Notes: generated by a model not told the origin, from the letters alone. Positions 34,467-43,874 are shown, numbered from the stretch's first letter. The stretch: 64,000 nt of DNA from Tistrella mobilis KA081020-065 (GCF_000264455.2 NC_017956.1:727501-791500), one strand, 5' to 3'. Translations and numbers: made by a program.

Positions 34467-36066
34467 GGGCGGCCTCTGGCGTGGTCGGGTGGGGATCGCC
34501 GGCATCGGGATCACCGGCGCCGGCCATCAGCAGGCCGAGGCCCGAGACGGTGACCTCGGCCCTGGGGCGGGCGGGGGTCAGATGGCCGGCATGGATCACC
34601 GCCACCCGGTCCGAAAGGGCCAGGATCTCGTCCAGATCCTCGGAAATCAGCAGGATCGCGGCGCCGCCGTCGCGGGCTTCGAGCAGGCGCTGATGGACAT
34701 AGGCGACCGCGCCGATATCCAGGCCGCGGGTCGGCTGATTGGCCAGGATCAGCCCCGGATGCAGGGCGAGCGCGCGACCAAGGATCAGCTTCTGCATGTT
34801 GCCGCCCGACAGCTGGCGCACGGTCGCATCGACCGACGGGCAGCGCACCTCGAAATCACGCACCAACTCGGCGGCATGGGCGCGGGCGGTGGCGCGGCGC
34901 AGAAAGCCCCAGCGCGAGAATTCCGGGCGGTTGCGCCGCTCGGCGATCACGTTCTCCCAGACATTCATGTCGCCGACCAGCCCCTCGGCATGGCGGTCTT
35001 CCGGGATGCGGCCCACGCCCAGCCGGACCATCGCCGCCGGATCGGGTCTGCGGGTCTCGTGGTCCAGGATGGTCAGCCGGCCGGCCTCGACCCGGGCCAT
35101 GCCGGCCGCCAGGTCGGCCAACAGCGACTGACCATTGCCCGAGACGCCGGCGATGCCGACGATCTCGCCCGCATGCACGGTCAGCGACACCTCGTGCAGT
35201 TTCGGCTTGCCGCCGGCGCCGGTGGCCGAGACCCGGTCGAAGACCAGAGCCGGGGCCCCCGGGTTTGCCGCGGTATGGCGGGGCCTTGAGACCTTGCGGC
35301 CGACCATCAGCTCGGCCAGCGTGGCCCGGTCGAGGCCGGCGGCCGGGCGCTGATCGATCATCCGGCCGGCGCGCAGCACCGCGACCCGGTCGCTCACCGC
35401 CATCACCTCGGGCAGTTTGTGGCTGATGAAGATGATCGACAGCCCGTCGGCGACCATGGCACGCAGCGTGACGAACAGGCGTTCGCTTTCCTGCGGGGTC
35501 AGCACGGCGGTGGGCTCGTCCAGGATCAGGATCCGGGCATCGCGATAGAGCGCCTTCAGGATCTCGACCTTCTGCCGCTCGCCCACCGACAGCGCGCCCA
35601 CCCGGGCATCGGGATCGACGGCCAGGCCGAAGCGCTGCCCCAGCTCTGCGATCCGTCGGCGGGCGCCGGCGCGGTCGCGCCCGGGTTTCCACAGCGGCTC
35701 GGTGCCGATGGTGACGTTGTCGAGCACCGACAGGTTCTCGGCCAGGGTGAAATGCTGGTGGACCATGCCGAGCCCGGCCGCGATCGCAGCCTTGGGCGAG
35801 CCTGCGGGCAGAGGGTCGCCGAAGACCTCGATCCGGCCCTCGTCGGCCACGTAATGGCCGAACAGGATGCTCATCAGCGTGGTCTTGCCGGCGCCGTTCT
35901 CGCCCAACAGGGCCAGAATCTCGCCGCGGCGCAGATCGAGGTCGATCGCGTCATTGGCGGTCAGCGCGCCGAACCGCTTGGTGATGCCCGAGAGCCGGAG
36001 CACGGTTTCCGGTGCCCTTTCCGCTCCGGATGGCTCAGTGACGGACGGGTCGGCAGATCTGGTCAT
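34456..36066 (-). CDS. ABC transporter ATP-binding protein, two-domain nucleoside type
   Basis: A 536-residue energy subunit with two fused ATPase domains. The first has a full Walker A (GENGAGKTTL), signature LSVGERQ and Walker B ILILDEPTAVLT. The second has a degenerate Walker A (GVSGNGQS), signature LSGGNMQKLIL and LILANQPTRGLD, the usual asymmetry of this family. The ATG at 36066 follows AAGGG and puts the first β-strand near residue 22. It works with the two permeases and the BMP protein. Confidence 0.92.
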   Translation of the reverse strand: MTRSADPSVTEPSGAERAPETVLRLSGITKRFGALTANDAIDLDLRRGEILALLGENGAGKTTLMSILFGHYVADEGRIEVFGDPLPAGSPKAAIAAGLGMVHQHFTLAENLSVLDNVTIGTEPLWKPGRDRAGARRRIAELGQRFGLAVDPDARVGALSVGERQKVEILKALYRDARILILDEPTAVLTPQESERLFVTLRAMVADGLSIIFISHKLPEVMAVSDRVAVLRAGRMIDQRPAAGLDRATLAELMVGRKVSRPRHTAANPGAPALVFDRVSATGAGGKPKLHEVSLTVHAGEIVGIAGVSGNGQSLLADLAAGMARVEAGRLTILDHETRRPDPAAMVRLGVGRIPEDRHAEGLVGDMNVWENVIAERRNRPEFSRWGFLRRATARAHAAELVRDFEVRCPSVDATVRQLSGGNMQKLILGRALALHPGLILANQPTRGLDIGAVAYVHQRLLEARDGGAAILLISEDLDEILALSDRVAVIHAGHLTPARPRAEVTVSGLGLLMAGAGDPDAGDPHPTTPEAAHAS

Positions 36067-36147
36067 GAGGCCCTTCGCGTTTCTGGACCGTCGCGTTTCT
36101 GGCCTGCCGCATGTGTGACACGCCGCCGGCGGGATCCCGGATGGCGA

Positions 36148-36169
36148 GAGGGGCGGTCGCCCGCCCCTC
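36148..36169 (-). terminator. Intercistronic hairpin after the BMP gene
   Basis: A 9-bp GC stem (36148-36156 with 36161-36169, loop TCGC) between the BMP gene and the ATP-binding gene, without a T-tract. It probably allows partial read-through and raises the level of binding protein over the membrane parts. Confidence 0.5.
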
Positions 36170-36199
36170 CCAAGGTCGTTCATGGCCGGGCCTGAAAGC

Positions 36200-37195
36200 T
36201 CACATCGTGGGCTTCGGTTCGGCGTCGTTCACCTCGACCGTGAAGCTGCCGTCCAGGATCGCCGCCTTCTTCGCCTCGACCTTCGCCTTCAGCTCCGCCG
36301 GGATCTTGTCCTCGAAGGTGCCATAGGGGGCAAGCGAGGCGCCGCCCGGCTTCATGTTGGAATAGTGGCCGTAATCCTCGGCCTTGAAGCTCTTGGCCTT
36401 CACCGCCGCGATCGCCGCGTCGATGGTGGGTTCCATATGCCAGAGCGCCGAGGCCACGACGGTGTCGGGATACTGGGCCTGGGTGTCGATCACGTTGCCG
36501 ATCGCCAGAACGCCGCGCTCCTTGGCGGCATCCGACACGCCGAAGCGTTCGGCATAGAGCACGTCGGCCTTGCGCTCGATCATGGCAAAAGCGGCTTCCT
36601 TGGCCTTCGGCGGATCGAACCACGAGCCGATGAAGCTGACCATGAACTTGACGTCCGGATTGACCTCCAGCGCGCCGGCCATGAAGGCGTTCATCAGCCG
36701 GTTGACCTCGGGGATCGGGAAGCCGCCGACCACGCCGATCACGTTCGACTTCGTCATGCCGCCCGCGATCATGCCGGTCAGATAGGCCGGCTCCTGGATG
36801 TAGTTGTCGAAGACCGAGAAGTTCGGCGCCTGCGGCTTGAAGGACGAGCCCATCAGGAAGGCGGTCTCAGGATAGTCGCGGGCGACGCGGCGGGCAGCCT
36901 GTTCCACGGCGAAGGCCTCGCCGACCACCATGTCGACGCCCTTTTCGGCATATTCACGCATCACGCGCTCATAGTCGGCATTCGAGACCGATTCTGACCA
37001 TTCATAGTCGATGTCGCCGCGCTTGGCCGCGGCATCGAGGGCGATGTGGATGCGGCTCACCCACTGCTGCTCGATCGGCACGGTGTAGACGCTGGCGACC
37101 TTGATCTTGTCGGCGGCCGATGCCTCGGCGGCGGTCAGTGCCGCCAGGGCGACCGAAGCGGCAACGGCCGCGGCCTTGAGCTTTGCGAGCAACAT
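36200..37195 (-). CDS. BMP-family ABC transporter substrate-binding protein
   Basis: A basic-membrane-protein-type binding protein (331 residues) with a signal peptide (residues 1-26, ending AEASAADK). Typical segments are KIKVASVYTVPIEQQWVSRI, VGEAFAVEQAARRVARDYPE, IGVVGGFPIPEVNRLMNAFM and the aromatic region SFIGSWFDPPKAKEAAFAMI. The family binds nucleosides or nucleobases. It is the first gene of a five-gene operon that ends in a cytosine-deaminase-like enzyme, and a RutR-like operator lies about 170 bases upstream. A pyrimidine ligand is therefore likely. Confidence 0.92.
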   Translation of the reverse strand: MLLAKLKAAAVAASVALAALTAAEASAADKIKVASVYTVPIEQQWVSRIHIALDAAAKRGDIDYEWSESVSNADYERVMREYAEKGVDMVVGEAFAVEQAARRVARDYPETAFLMGSSFKPQAPNFSVFDNYIQEPAYLTGMIAGGMTKSNVIGVVGGFPIPEVNRLMNAFMAGALEVNPDVKFMVSFIGSWFDPPKAKEAAFAMIERKADVLYAERFGVSDAAKERGVLAIGNVIDTQAQYPDTVVASALWHMEPTIDAAIAAVKAKSFKAEDYGHYSNMKPGGASLAPYGTFEDKIPAELKAKVEAKKAAILDGSFTVEVNDAEPKPTM

Positions 37196-37360
37196 GGACG
37201 AGCGATCTCCGAAGGGTGTCGCGGAACTTGCATGATAACGCAAGGACCGGGCCAGTACCGCCAAAACCGCAGGCCGCCGCGTGGGAATCCGGTGGCCCGG
37301 CGCATGACCGGCGGTAATTGCCTGCGGCATGGGCAGCGGCTGCGCCGGATCGCTCGAATT

Positions 37361-37376
37361 TTGACCAAATGGTCTC
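37361..37376. promoter_or_regulatory. RutR-like operator upstream of the BMP operon
   Basis: TTGACCA-AA-TGGTCTC matches 14 of 16 bases of the RutR consensus TTGACCA-NN-TGGTCAA, with a perfect inner repeat GACCA-AA-TGGTC (37363-37374). RutR is the TetR-family pyrimidine regulator released by uracil. The operon downstream on the minus strand imports and deaminates nucleobases, which agrees. Confidence 0.65.
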
Positions 37377-37416
37377 TAATTGGAAGGGCGAAATGTCCCG
37401 GGCCGGCCCCGGCGGT

Positions 37417-38325
37417 TCAGCGGCCGCCGCCCATGCCGAGCACATCGCCGTCATCGGCCGCCTGTTCCGCATCCCGGACCGGCCATCGGCCATGTTCCGT
37501 GGCGGCGAAGAAGTCGGCGAGCAGGCGATTGACCAGCTCCGGCTCTTCCAGATTGGCGGCATGGCCGGTCATCGGCAGCACGGCCAGCCCGGCCGAGGGC
37601 AGGGTTTCTTTCAGGAACAGATTGGCGCGGATCGCCGGGGTGTCGGTATCGCCGACGATCAGCAGCACCGGAACGGTCATGGTCCGGAACCGGTCTTCCA
37701 GCGCGAAAAGCGACGGCCGGCGTGCCTGGTAGCGGCGCAGCGTCAGTGCCGCGCCCAGCGGCGAATGGTCCAGGAACACCCGGAAGGCCTCGTTGGCGCC
37801 GCGCGGATCCTTGGTCGCGAAGGGCCGGCGGCCGGGGGAATTCATGTAGCTCCGCCCCGCGGCTTCCAGCCCGTCGGCCAGAATCCGGTCGGCCGTGGCC
37901 TCGCAATTGGCGGCAAAGCTCTCGCGCAGCTCGGGCTCGGCGCCATAGCCTGCCCCGATCGCGGTGATCGACAGGGCGCGCGCCGGATGGGTCAGGCCGA
38001 AATGCAGCACCGCGAACCCGCCCATGCTGCATCCCACCAGATGGGCCCGATCGATGCCGAGGCCATCCATCACCGCCCGGATGTCGTCGACGGCCATCTC
38101 CTGGCCATAGGCGTCGGGCTCTTCGGGCACGTCCGAGGGCGGATAGCCGCGGGCGTCATAGGCGATGACGCGGTGGCTGCGGGCGAAGCGCCGCATCTGC
38201 GGCTCCCAGCTCCGCCGGTCGCCGGCGAATTCATGCACGAAGATCACCGGCTCGCCCTGGCCCGCCTCGATCACATGCAGCCTGACCGGTCCGTTGGCGA
38301 TGAAGCGCCCCTCGATCCCATCCAT
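37417..38325 (-). CDS. α/β-hydrolase fold protein
   Basis: A 302-residue serine hydrolase. The nucleophile elbow is GCSMGG (about residue 98-103), the oxyanion-hole segment is VIFVHEFAGDRRSWEPQM near the N-terminus, the acid is probably the Asp in VGDTDTPAIRANLFL, and the catalytic His is in PMTGHAANLEEPE. It resembles 3-oxoadipate enol-lactonase or epoxide-hydrolase-type enzymes, but the substrate is not clear. The ATG at 38325 follows GAGGAGG. No obvious pathway partner is adjacent. Confidence 0.85.
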   Translation of the reverse strand: MDGIEGRFIANGPVRLHVIEAGQGEPVIFVHEFAGDRRSWEPQMRRFARSHRVIAYDARGYPPSDVPEEPDAYGQEMAVDDIRAVMDGLGIDRAHLVGCSMGGFAVLHFGLTHPARALSITAIGAGYGAEPELRESFAANCEATADRILADGLEAAGRSYMNSPGRRPFATKDPRGANEAFRVFLDHSPLGAALTLRRYQARRPSLFALEDRFRTMTVPVLLIVGDTDTPAIRANLFLKETLPSAGLAVLPMTGHAANLEEPELVNRLLADFFAATEHGRWPVRDAEQAADDGDVLGMGGGR

Positions 38326-38419
38326 TCGGGCATCCTCCTCATGCGGCTGCGTGGACGCCGTGCAGCAGACCCGCGCCTGTTCTGGTGGAGGTGCAGGATA
38401 GATCGGGCAGGTGACCGCG

Positions 38420-39013
38420 TCACCCCCGGTGGGTCACCACGCGATAGACATAGACCAGCACCAGTGCCGCGACGATGACCTTCGAGGCCGGATCCATATA
38501 GGCGGCGACCAGTTCGTACTGGCTTTCCAACGCATAGCCCGCGCCGGCCAGCAGGGCGGTCCAGATGGCGGAGCCCGCCGTGGACCAGGCCAGATAGCGC
38601 GGCAGCGGCATGCGGGCGATGCCGGCCGGTACCGAGATCAGGGTGCGGATCGCCGGGATCAGCCGGCCGAAGAACACCGCGCTGCCGCCATGACGCTCGA
38701 ACCAGCCATTGGCCTTGTCGACCTCGTCGGGCGATACCGTCGCCCACCGGCCCCACCGTTCGGCCAGGCGGCGGATGCGGGCCAGGCCGAAGGCGCGGCC
38801 CAGCCAGTACCAGGGCAGGGTGCCCGCCACCGATCCCGCCGTGCCGGCGGCGATCACGCCCAGGATGTCCAGCTCGCCGCGCGCCGCCACGAAACCTGCC
38901 AGAGGCATGATCAGTTCCGAGGGGATCGGGGGGAAGATGTTCTCCGCCGCCATCAGCAGAAAGACACCGATATAGCCGGCGGACGAGACCGTCGACACGA
39001 TCCACTCGAACAT
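38420..39013 (-). CDS. DedA-family membrane protein
   Basis: A 197-residue inner-membrane protein of the DedA/SNARE-associated family. It has the re-entrant motif AENIFPPIPSELIMPLAGF (about 23-41), the conserved FFGRLIPAIRTLISVPAGIA with its key Arg residues (near 115-134), and several hydrophobic helices. DedA proteins are undecaprenyl-phosphate or phospholipid flippases or flippase-like. The ATG at 39013 follows GGAG at six bases. Confidence 0.9.
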   Translation of the reverse strand: MFEWIVSTVSSAGYIGVFLLMAAENIFPPIPSELIMPLAGFVAARGELDILGVIAAGTAGSVAGTLPWYWLGRAFGLARIRRLAERWGRWATVSPDEVDKANGWFERHGGSAVFFGRLIPAIRTLISVPAGIARMPLPRYLAWSTAGSAIWTALLAGAGYALESQYELVAAYMDPASKVIVAALVLVYVYRVVTHRG

Positions 39014-39197
39014 GAAGGCTCCGTCGTTGATGAGGCGAGCCCGCGTCAGGTGGGCACAGGTGACGGGAGGGACAAGGCCGGTCACCGAAAAGCCCCGGTC
39101 ATCGACGAAGCTGGGTGCCACTTCGCCGCAGCCAGCGGCCGCGCGGGACGTTATCGTAGATCGATACCGTTGAACCGCCTGGAATGTTCCCGCAGCC

Positions 39198-40085
39198 ATG
39201 ACCGATTTCGAACCCCGCCCCGCCATCGATGCCGAACGCGAATACAATGCCCGGGCCGCCGTGCCCGATCACGCCCGGATCTTTGCCCGCTGGGCCGCGG
39301 AGGCGGCGGCGGCCCGGCAGGATTTCGAACGGGCTGGCCTGTTGCGGCGCGGGCTGGTCTACGGCCGGCGGGCGGATCAGCTGCTGGACCTGATCCTGCC
39401 GCCGTCACGCACCGGCGCCGGACCGGTGCCGCTGATGGTGTTCTTCCACGGCGGCTACTGGCAGGCCATGGGGCGGGATGATTTCACCCATCTGGCCCGG
39501 CCCTATGTTGTGCGCGGCGCAGCGGTGGCGGTAGTGGACTACACCCTCTGCCCGGCGACCACGGTGGCCGGCATCACCGCGGAAGCGCGTGAGGCGGTGC
39601 TGTTGCTCTGGCGTCTGGCGCCGGTGCTGGGCATCGACCGCAGCCGGATCGTGGTTACCGGCCATTCGGCGGGCGGGCAGATCGTGGGCCAGCTGGCAGC
39701 CACGCCCTGGCAGGCATATGCCCCTGAGATCGAGGGCAGCCCGATTGCCGGCGGCGTCGCGATCAGCGGCGTGTTCGATCTGGAGCCGCTGATCGATACC
39801 ACCATCAACGCCCGCCTGGGGCTGACCCCCGCCACGGCGCGTGCCGCCAGCCCGCATTTTGCCGTGCCGGGCCCGGATACCCGGCTGGTTTTGGCAGTGG
39901 GCGGGGATGAATCGGCCGAGTTCCATCGCCAGAGCCGGGATTTCGCCCGCCGCTGGTCGGCTGCGGGCGCACGCATCGCCACCGTCGATCTGCCCGGCCG
40001 CCATCACATGAGCGCAGTGGAAGCGCTGGGCGAAGACGGCCATCCACTGACCGGGGCGACGCTTGCGCTGATGGAGATCGGCTGA
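39198..40085 (+). CDS. α/β-hydrolase, kynurenine-formamidase-like
   Basis: A 295-residue esterase/formamidase-type hydrolase. The oxyanion motif is HGGYW (FFHGGYWQAMGRDDFTHLAR, near 77), the nucleophile elbow is GHSAGG (near 155), and candidates for the acid and base are the Asp in LAVGGDESAEF and His in PGRHHMSAVE. The HGGXW form is typical of arylformamidases of the AFMID type and of some carboxylesterases. No other kyn genes are near, so the tryptophan pathway link is only a possibility. It is convergent with hldE. Confidence 0.82.
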   Translation: MTDFEPRPAIDAEREYNARAAVPDHARIFARWAAEAAAARQDFERAGLLRRGLVYGRRADQLLDLILPPSRTGAGPVPLMVFFHGGYWQAMGRDDFTHLARPYVVRGAAVAVVDYTLCPATTVAGITAEAREAVLLLWRLAPVLGIDRSRIVVTGHSAGGQIVGQLAATPWQAYAPEIEGSPIAGGVAISGVFDLEPLIDTTINARLGLTPATARAASPHFAVPGPDTRLVLAVGGDESAEFHRQSRDFARRWSAAGARIATVDLPGRHHMSAVEALGEDGHPLTGATLALMEIG

Positions 40086-40089
40086 CGCG

Positions 40090-41604
40090 TCAGTCGCCGC
40101 CGGCAGCGATGCGGGCGACGGTGGCCGTGGTCGAATGGCCGGGCAGGATCGGCACGATCATCACCCGGCCGCCGCGGGCGGTCACCACATCGGCGCCGAC
40201 CACGGTTTCGGGTGTGTAGTCGCCGCCCTTGACCAGCAGATCGGGGCCGATCGCCCTGATCAGCCCGGCCGGGGTTTCTTCGGCGAAGATCAGCACCAGA
40301 TCGACATCGGCTAGCGCCGCCAGCACCGCGGCGCGGGTCTCCTGGTCCTGGACCGGCCGGGTCGGGCCCTTCAGCCGCCTGACCGAGACATCCGCATTGA
40401 CCGCCACCACCAGCCGGTCGCAGGCGGCCCGTGCCCGGGCGATGACGTCCAGATGGCCGCGATGCAGCAGGTCGAAACAGCCATTGGTGACACCGACCTT
40501 CAGGCCTTCGGCCTGCCAGGCGGCGGTAAGCCGGGCCGCCGCGGCGGCATCGGTGAAGACCGGCGCATGGCGGGCGGCACCGCCGGCTGCGACCGATTTC
40601 GCCTCGGCATCGCCCGCCACGGCCGCCCGCACCTCGGTGGGGGTGACCGTGGCGGTGCCGAGCTTGCCGACCACCACGCCGGCGGCGGCATTGGCGTACT
40701 GGACCGCATCGACGATCGATCCGCCGGCCGCAAGGCCGCAGGCCAGGGCCGCCACCAGCGTATCGCCGGCGCCGGAGACGTCGAACACTTCGCGCGCCCG
40801 GGCCGGCAGATGCACCGCCGACCCGTCCGCGCCCACGATGCTGACGCCATGGGCCCCGCGGGTGGCGACCAGATAGGGAAAGCCGTTGGCGCGCACCAGC
40901 CCCAGGGCCGCGCGGCTCACGGCATGATCATCGGCCGGGTCGACCGGTTCACCCGCTGCGGCTGCGAGTTCGACCGCGTTCGGGGTCAGCACCATGGCGC
41001 CCCGATAGCGACTGAGATCCCGCGCCTTGGGGTCGACCACGACCGGCCGCCCTGCGGCGGCACAGCGCGTCATGATCGCGGTCACGATGTCGGGGGCCAG
41101 CACGCCCTTGCCGTAATCCGACAGCAGCACGATGCCGGCATCGGCAATCGCCGCGTCGACCGCCGCCAGCAGCCCGGCGCGGGCGGCCGGCGACAGGCGG
41201 CCGGTGCCGTCTTCGTCCGAGCGCAGCAGCTGCTGGCTTTGCGCCACATAGCGGGTCTTGACGATGGTGCCGCCCTCGGGGTCGACGGCCAGATCGCCGC
41301 TGATCCGGGCTTCGGCATCGAACAGGCCGCGCAGCTCGTCGGCTGCGGCATCGGGCCCGACCACCGCCACCAGCCGGGCGGTCGCACCAAGCGAGGCGAC
41401 ATTGCGGGCGGCGTTGCCGGCCCCGCCGATCATGGTGGTGCGGCGGTCGACCCGCAGCACCGGGATCGGCGCCTCGGGCGAGATCCGCTCCACCTTGCCA
41501 TAGACGAACCGATCGAGCATCACATCGCCGATCACCGCCACATTGACCGCAGCGAAGCCGCGGTCGAGATCGAGGAAGTCGGCACGGGCGGGGCGGATCG
41601 TCAT
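40090..41604 (-). CDS. hldE: Bifunctional heptose-7-phosphate kinase / heptose-1-phosphate adenylyltransferase
   Basis: Makes ADP-heptose for the lipopolysaccharide core. The N-terminal ribokinase-like domain (residues 1-330, with TMIGGAGNAARNVASLGATA and the anion-hole motif VFDVSGAGDTLVAALA near 270) phosphorylates heptose-7-phosphate at C1. The C-terminal nucleotidyltransferase domain (about 365-504, with GVTNGCFDLLHRGHLDVI) transfers AMP. At 504 residues it is full length. The ATG at 41604 matches the family N-terminus. It follows gmhA by 40 bases in one operon. Confidence 0.95.
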   Translation of the reverse strand: MTIRPARADFLDLDRGFAAVNVAVIGDVMLDRFVYGKVERISPEAPIPVLRVDRRTTMIGGAGNAARNVASLGATARLVAVVGPDAAADELRGLFDAEARISGDLAVDPEGGTIVKTRYVAQSQQLLRSDEDGTGRLSPAARAGLLAAVDAAIADAGIVLLSDYGKGVLAPDIVTAIMTRCAAAGRPVVVDPKARDLSRYRGAMVLTPNAVELAAAAGEPVDPADDHAVSRAALGLVRANGFPYLVATRGAHGVSIVGADGSAVHLPARAREVFDVSGAGDTLVAALACGLAAGGSIVDAVQYANAAAGVVVGKLGTATVTPTEVRAAVAGDAEAKSVAAGGAARHAPVFTDAAAAARLTAAWQAEGLKVGVTNGCFDLLHRGHLDVIARARAACDRLVVAVNADVSVRRLKGPTRPVQDQETRAAVLAALADVDLVLIFAEETPAGLIRAIGPDLLVKGGDYTPETVVGADVVTARGGRVMIVPILPGHSTTATVARIAAGGD

Positions 41605-41644
41605 CGGGTCGGGGTCCGGTCTGAAAGGTGGGGCAATGTGCCGG

Positions 41645-42259
41645 TCAGGCGCGCGGTTCTTGGGCCACCAGGCCGAGGCCGATTTCGAGCGCACCGCAGA
41701 GCATCTGGCCCAGCATGATGTGCATCTCCTGGATGCGGGCGGTGGTCTCGCTCGGCACCACCAGGGCCAGATCGGCGCGGCTCAGCGTGTCGCCGCCGTC
41801 GCGGCCGGTGAGGGCGACGGTGGTGATGCCGGCAGTGCGGGCGGCATCCAGGCCGATCAGCACATTGGGGCTGCGGCCCGAGGTGGTGATGCCCACCGCC
41901 ATGTCGCCCGACCGACCCAGCGCCAGGATCTGGCGGGCAAAGAGCTGATCGAAGCCCATATCGTTGCCGATGGCGGTGAGTGCCGAGGTATCCGTGGTCA
42001 GCGCAAGGCCAGCGATCGGCGCGCGGTCGCGGCGATAGCGCACCGCCAGTTCGGTCGCCAGATGCTGGGCGTCCGAGGCCGAGCCGCCATTGCCGAAGAA
42101 CATGATCTTGCCGCCGCCCTGGATCGTGGCCAGCGCCATCTCCACCCAGCGGATGAAGGGCTGCTTCAGGGCCGCGCGGGTGCGGGCGGCGACCTGTGCA
42201 TGTTCCTCCAGTTCTGCATCGAAGAAGGCGTCGGCATCGAAGGCGGCGTCGAGATCCAT
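41645..42259 (-). CDS. gmhA: Sedoheptulose-7-phosphate isomerase
   Basis: Converts sedoheptulose-7-phosphate to D-glycero-manno-heptose-7-phosphate, the first step of ADP-heptose synthesis. The 204-residue SIS-domain protein shows KIMFFGNGGSASDAQHLATE (substrate site), LTTDTSALTAIGNDMGFDQL and the phosphate-binding GITTSGRSPNVL. The ATG at 42259 is chosen because the protein then has the normal length; the longer frame reads into the cupin region. Confidence 0.93.
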   Translation of the reverse strand: MDLDAAFDADAFFDAELEEHAQVAARTRAALKQPFIRWVEMALATIQGGGKIMFFGNGGSASDAQHLATELAVRYRRDRAPIAGLALTTDTSALTAIGNDMGFDQLFARQILALGRSGDMAVGITTSGRSPNVLIGLDAARTAGITTVALTGRDGGDTLSRADLALVVPSETTARIQEMHIMLGQMLCGALEIGLGLVAQEPRA

Positions 42260-42445
42260 GAGCCCGGTCCTGGCTGATCGGCCGGCCATCTGCCGGCTGC
42301 GGCCACGATAGGGGGCGGGACCGCGGGTGACAAGACGCGGCCATCGCTCGAACGCTCGTTTGACGCCGTCTCCCCGGCAGCCGATGATCATGGGCAAGGG
42401 AACATGCCGCCGGACGAAGCGGCCGCCAGGGAGGACAGAACCGTC

Positions 42446-42877
42446 ATGACCGTCGCCACCGCCACGACCACACCCGCAGATGCGCCGGCAGATGCATCGG
42501 AGGCGGGCCCGCGGGTCACCATCGCCCGCGCCGCCGAGGGGCATTTCGAGGGGGACGGCCTCAGGGCCTTCTTCACCTATCGCGACCTTGCGATCGGCAC
42601 CGCCACCCGGGGCCGCTTCCACGCCCATGTCATCCGGGCCTCGGAAGCCGTCACCGGCGGCACCGGCCGCCATGCTCATAGGCTGGACTTTCAGATGGTC
42701 TACGTCCTGAAGGGCTGGGTGCGGTTCTGGTACGAAGGCACCGGTCAGGTGACGCTTGCCGCCGGCGACTGTGTCTATCAGCCGCCTGGCATCGCCCATG
42801 AACTGGAGGCCGGCTCCGACGATCTCGAAATGCTCGAAATCACTTCGCCGGCCGAGTTCTCGACCACCGCCGTCTGA
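42446..42877 (+). CDS. Cupin-domain protein
   Basis: A 143-residue single cupin on the opposite strand to the heptose genes on both sides. Cupin signatures are GGTGRHAHRLDFQMVYVLKG (about 70-90) and GDCVYQPPGIAHELEAGSDD (about 110-130), with His residues that could bind metal. It is a small cytosolic β-barrel, perhaps a metal-dependent isomerase or binding protein. The start at 42446 follows GGAGG; an ATG at 42404 is also possible. Substrate unknown. Confidence 0.82.
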   Translation: MTVATATTTPADAPADASEAGPRVTIARAAEGHFEGDGLRAFFTYRDLAIGTATRGRFHAHVIRASEAVTGGTGRHAHRLDFQMVYVLKGWVRFWYEGTGQVTLAAGDCVYQPPGIAHELEAGSDDLEMLEITSPAEFSTTAV

Positions 42878-42887
42878 TCCACGGCCC

Positions 42888-43874
42888 TCAGACGTAAGGG
42901 TCGGCGTTCAGAAGATAATCCCGGACATAGGAGGCGATGCCGTCCTCAAGCTCGGTCGTGGGCCGGGTGAAGCCGGCGGCGCGCAGGCGGCCGATCTTTG
43001 CCTCGGTGAAGTACTGATACTTCTCGCGCAGATGTTCGGGCATGTCGACGAACTCGATCTCGGGCTTCAGGTTCATCGCGGCATAGACGGCGCGGGCGAG
43101 GTCGGCAAAGCTGCGGGCCTTGCCCGAGCCGACATTGAACAGGCCGCTGGCTTCGGGTGTTTCCAGCAGCCATTCGACCACGGCCACGCAGTCGCCCACC
43201 CAGACGAAATCGCGCAGCTGTCCGCCATGGGGATAGTCGGGGCGGTGGCTGCGGAACAGCCGGGCATGGCCGCCGTCGCGGATCCGGCAGAACACCTGAT
43301 GGGCGACGCTGCGCTGGCCGCCCTTGTGGTATTCGTTGGGCCCGTAGACGTTGAAGAATTTGAGACCGGCCCATTGCGGCGGCAGGGCGGCGCCCCGGGC
43401 GCGGAGCGCGGTGATCCGCCGGTCGACCATGTGCTTCGACCAGCCATAGGCGTTCAGCGGCTGCAGGCCGGCCAGCGCGCCCGCCTCGCCATCATCGTCG
43501 AAGCCGAGTGCGCCATCGCCATAGGTGGCTGCCGAGGAGGCATAGATCAGCCGTACGCCATGGCGCGCGCACCAGTCGACCAGATCGAGCGTCAGACGGA
43601 TATTGTTGGCGACGATCACGTCGGCGTCGCGCTCTTCGGTCGAGGAAATGGCGCCCATATGGACCACGGCCTCGATCTCGCCTGCCCGTGCATTCAGGAA
43701 ATCGAAGATCCGCTCAGGGCGCACCACATCGGCAAGTGCACGCTTGGCGATGTTGCGCCACTTGTCGTCGGTGCCCAGGGTATCGACCACCACCAGGTCG
43801 TCATGGCCGCGGGCTTCAAGCCCGGCCAGAATGTTGGAGCCGATGAAGCCGGCGCCGCCGGTCACGACGATCAT
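42888..43874 (-). CDS. hldD: ADP-L-glycero-D-manno-heptose 6-epimerase
   Basis: Last step of ADP-heptose synthesis, an NADP-dependent C6 epimerisation. This extended SDR protein of 328 residues has the nucleotide site IVVTGGAGFIGSNILAGLEA at the N-terminus, YASSAATYG, the catalytic YGWSK (near 140) and FFNVYGPNEYHKGGQRSVAH, which is diagnostic of HldD. The ATG at 43874 follows CAGGAGAAA. It is separated from gmhA-hldE by the reverse-strand cupin gene. Confidence 0.95.
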   Translation of the reverse strand: MIVVTGGAGFIGSNILAGLEARGHDDLVVVDTLGTDDKWRNIAKRALADVVRPERIFDFLNARAGEIEAVVHMGAISSTEERDADVIVANNIRLTLDLVDWCARHGVRLIYASSAATYGDGALGFDDDGEAGALAGLQPLNAYGWSKHMVDRRITALRARGAALPPQWAGLKFFNVYGPNEYHKGGQRSVAHQVFCRIRDGGHARLFRSHRPDYPHGGQLRDFVWVGDCVAVVEWLLETPEASGLFNVGSGKARSFADLARAVYAAMNLKPEIEFVDMPEHLREKYQYFTEAKIGRLRAAGFTRPTTELEDGIASYVRDYLLNADPYV

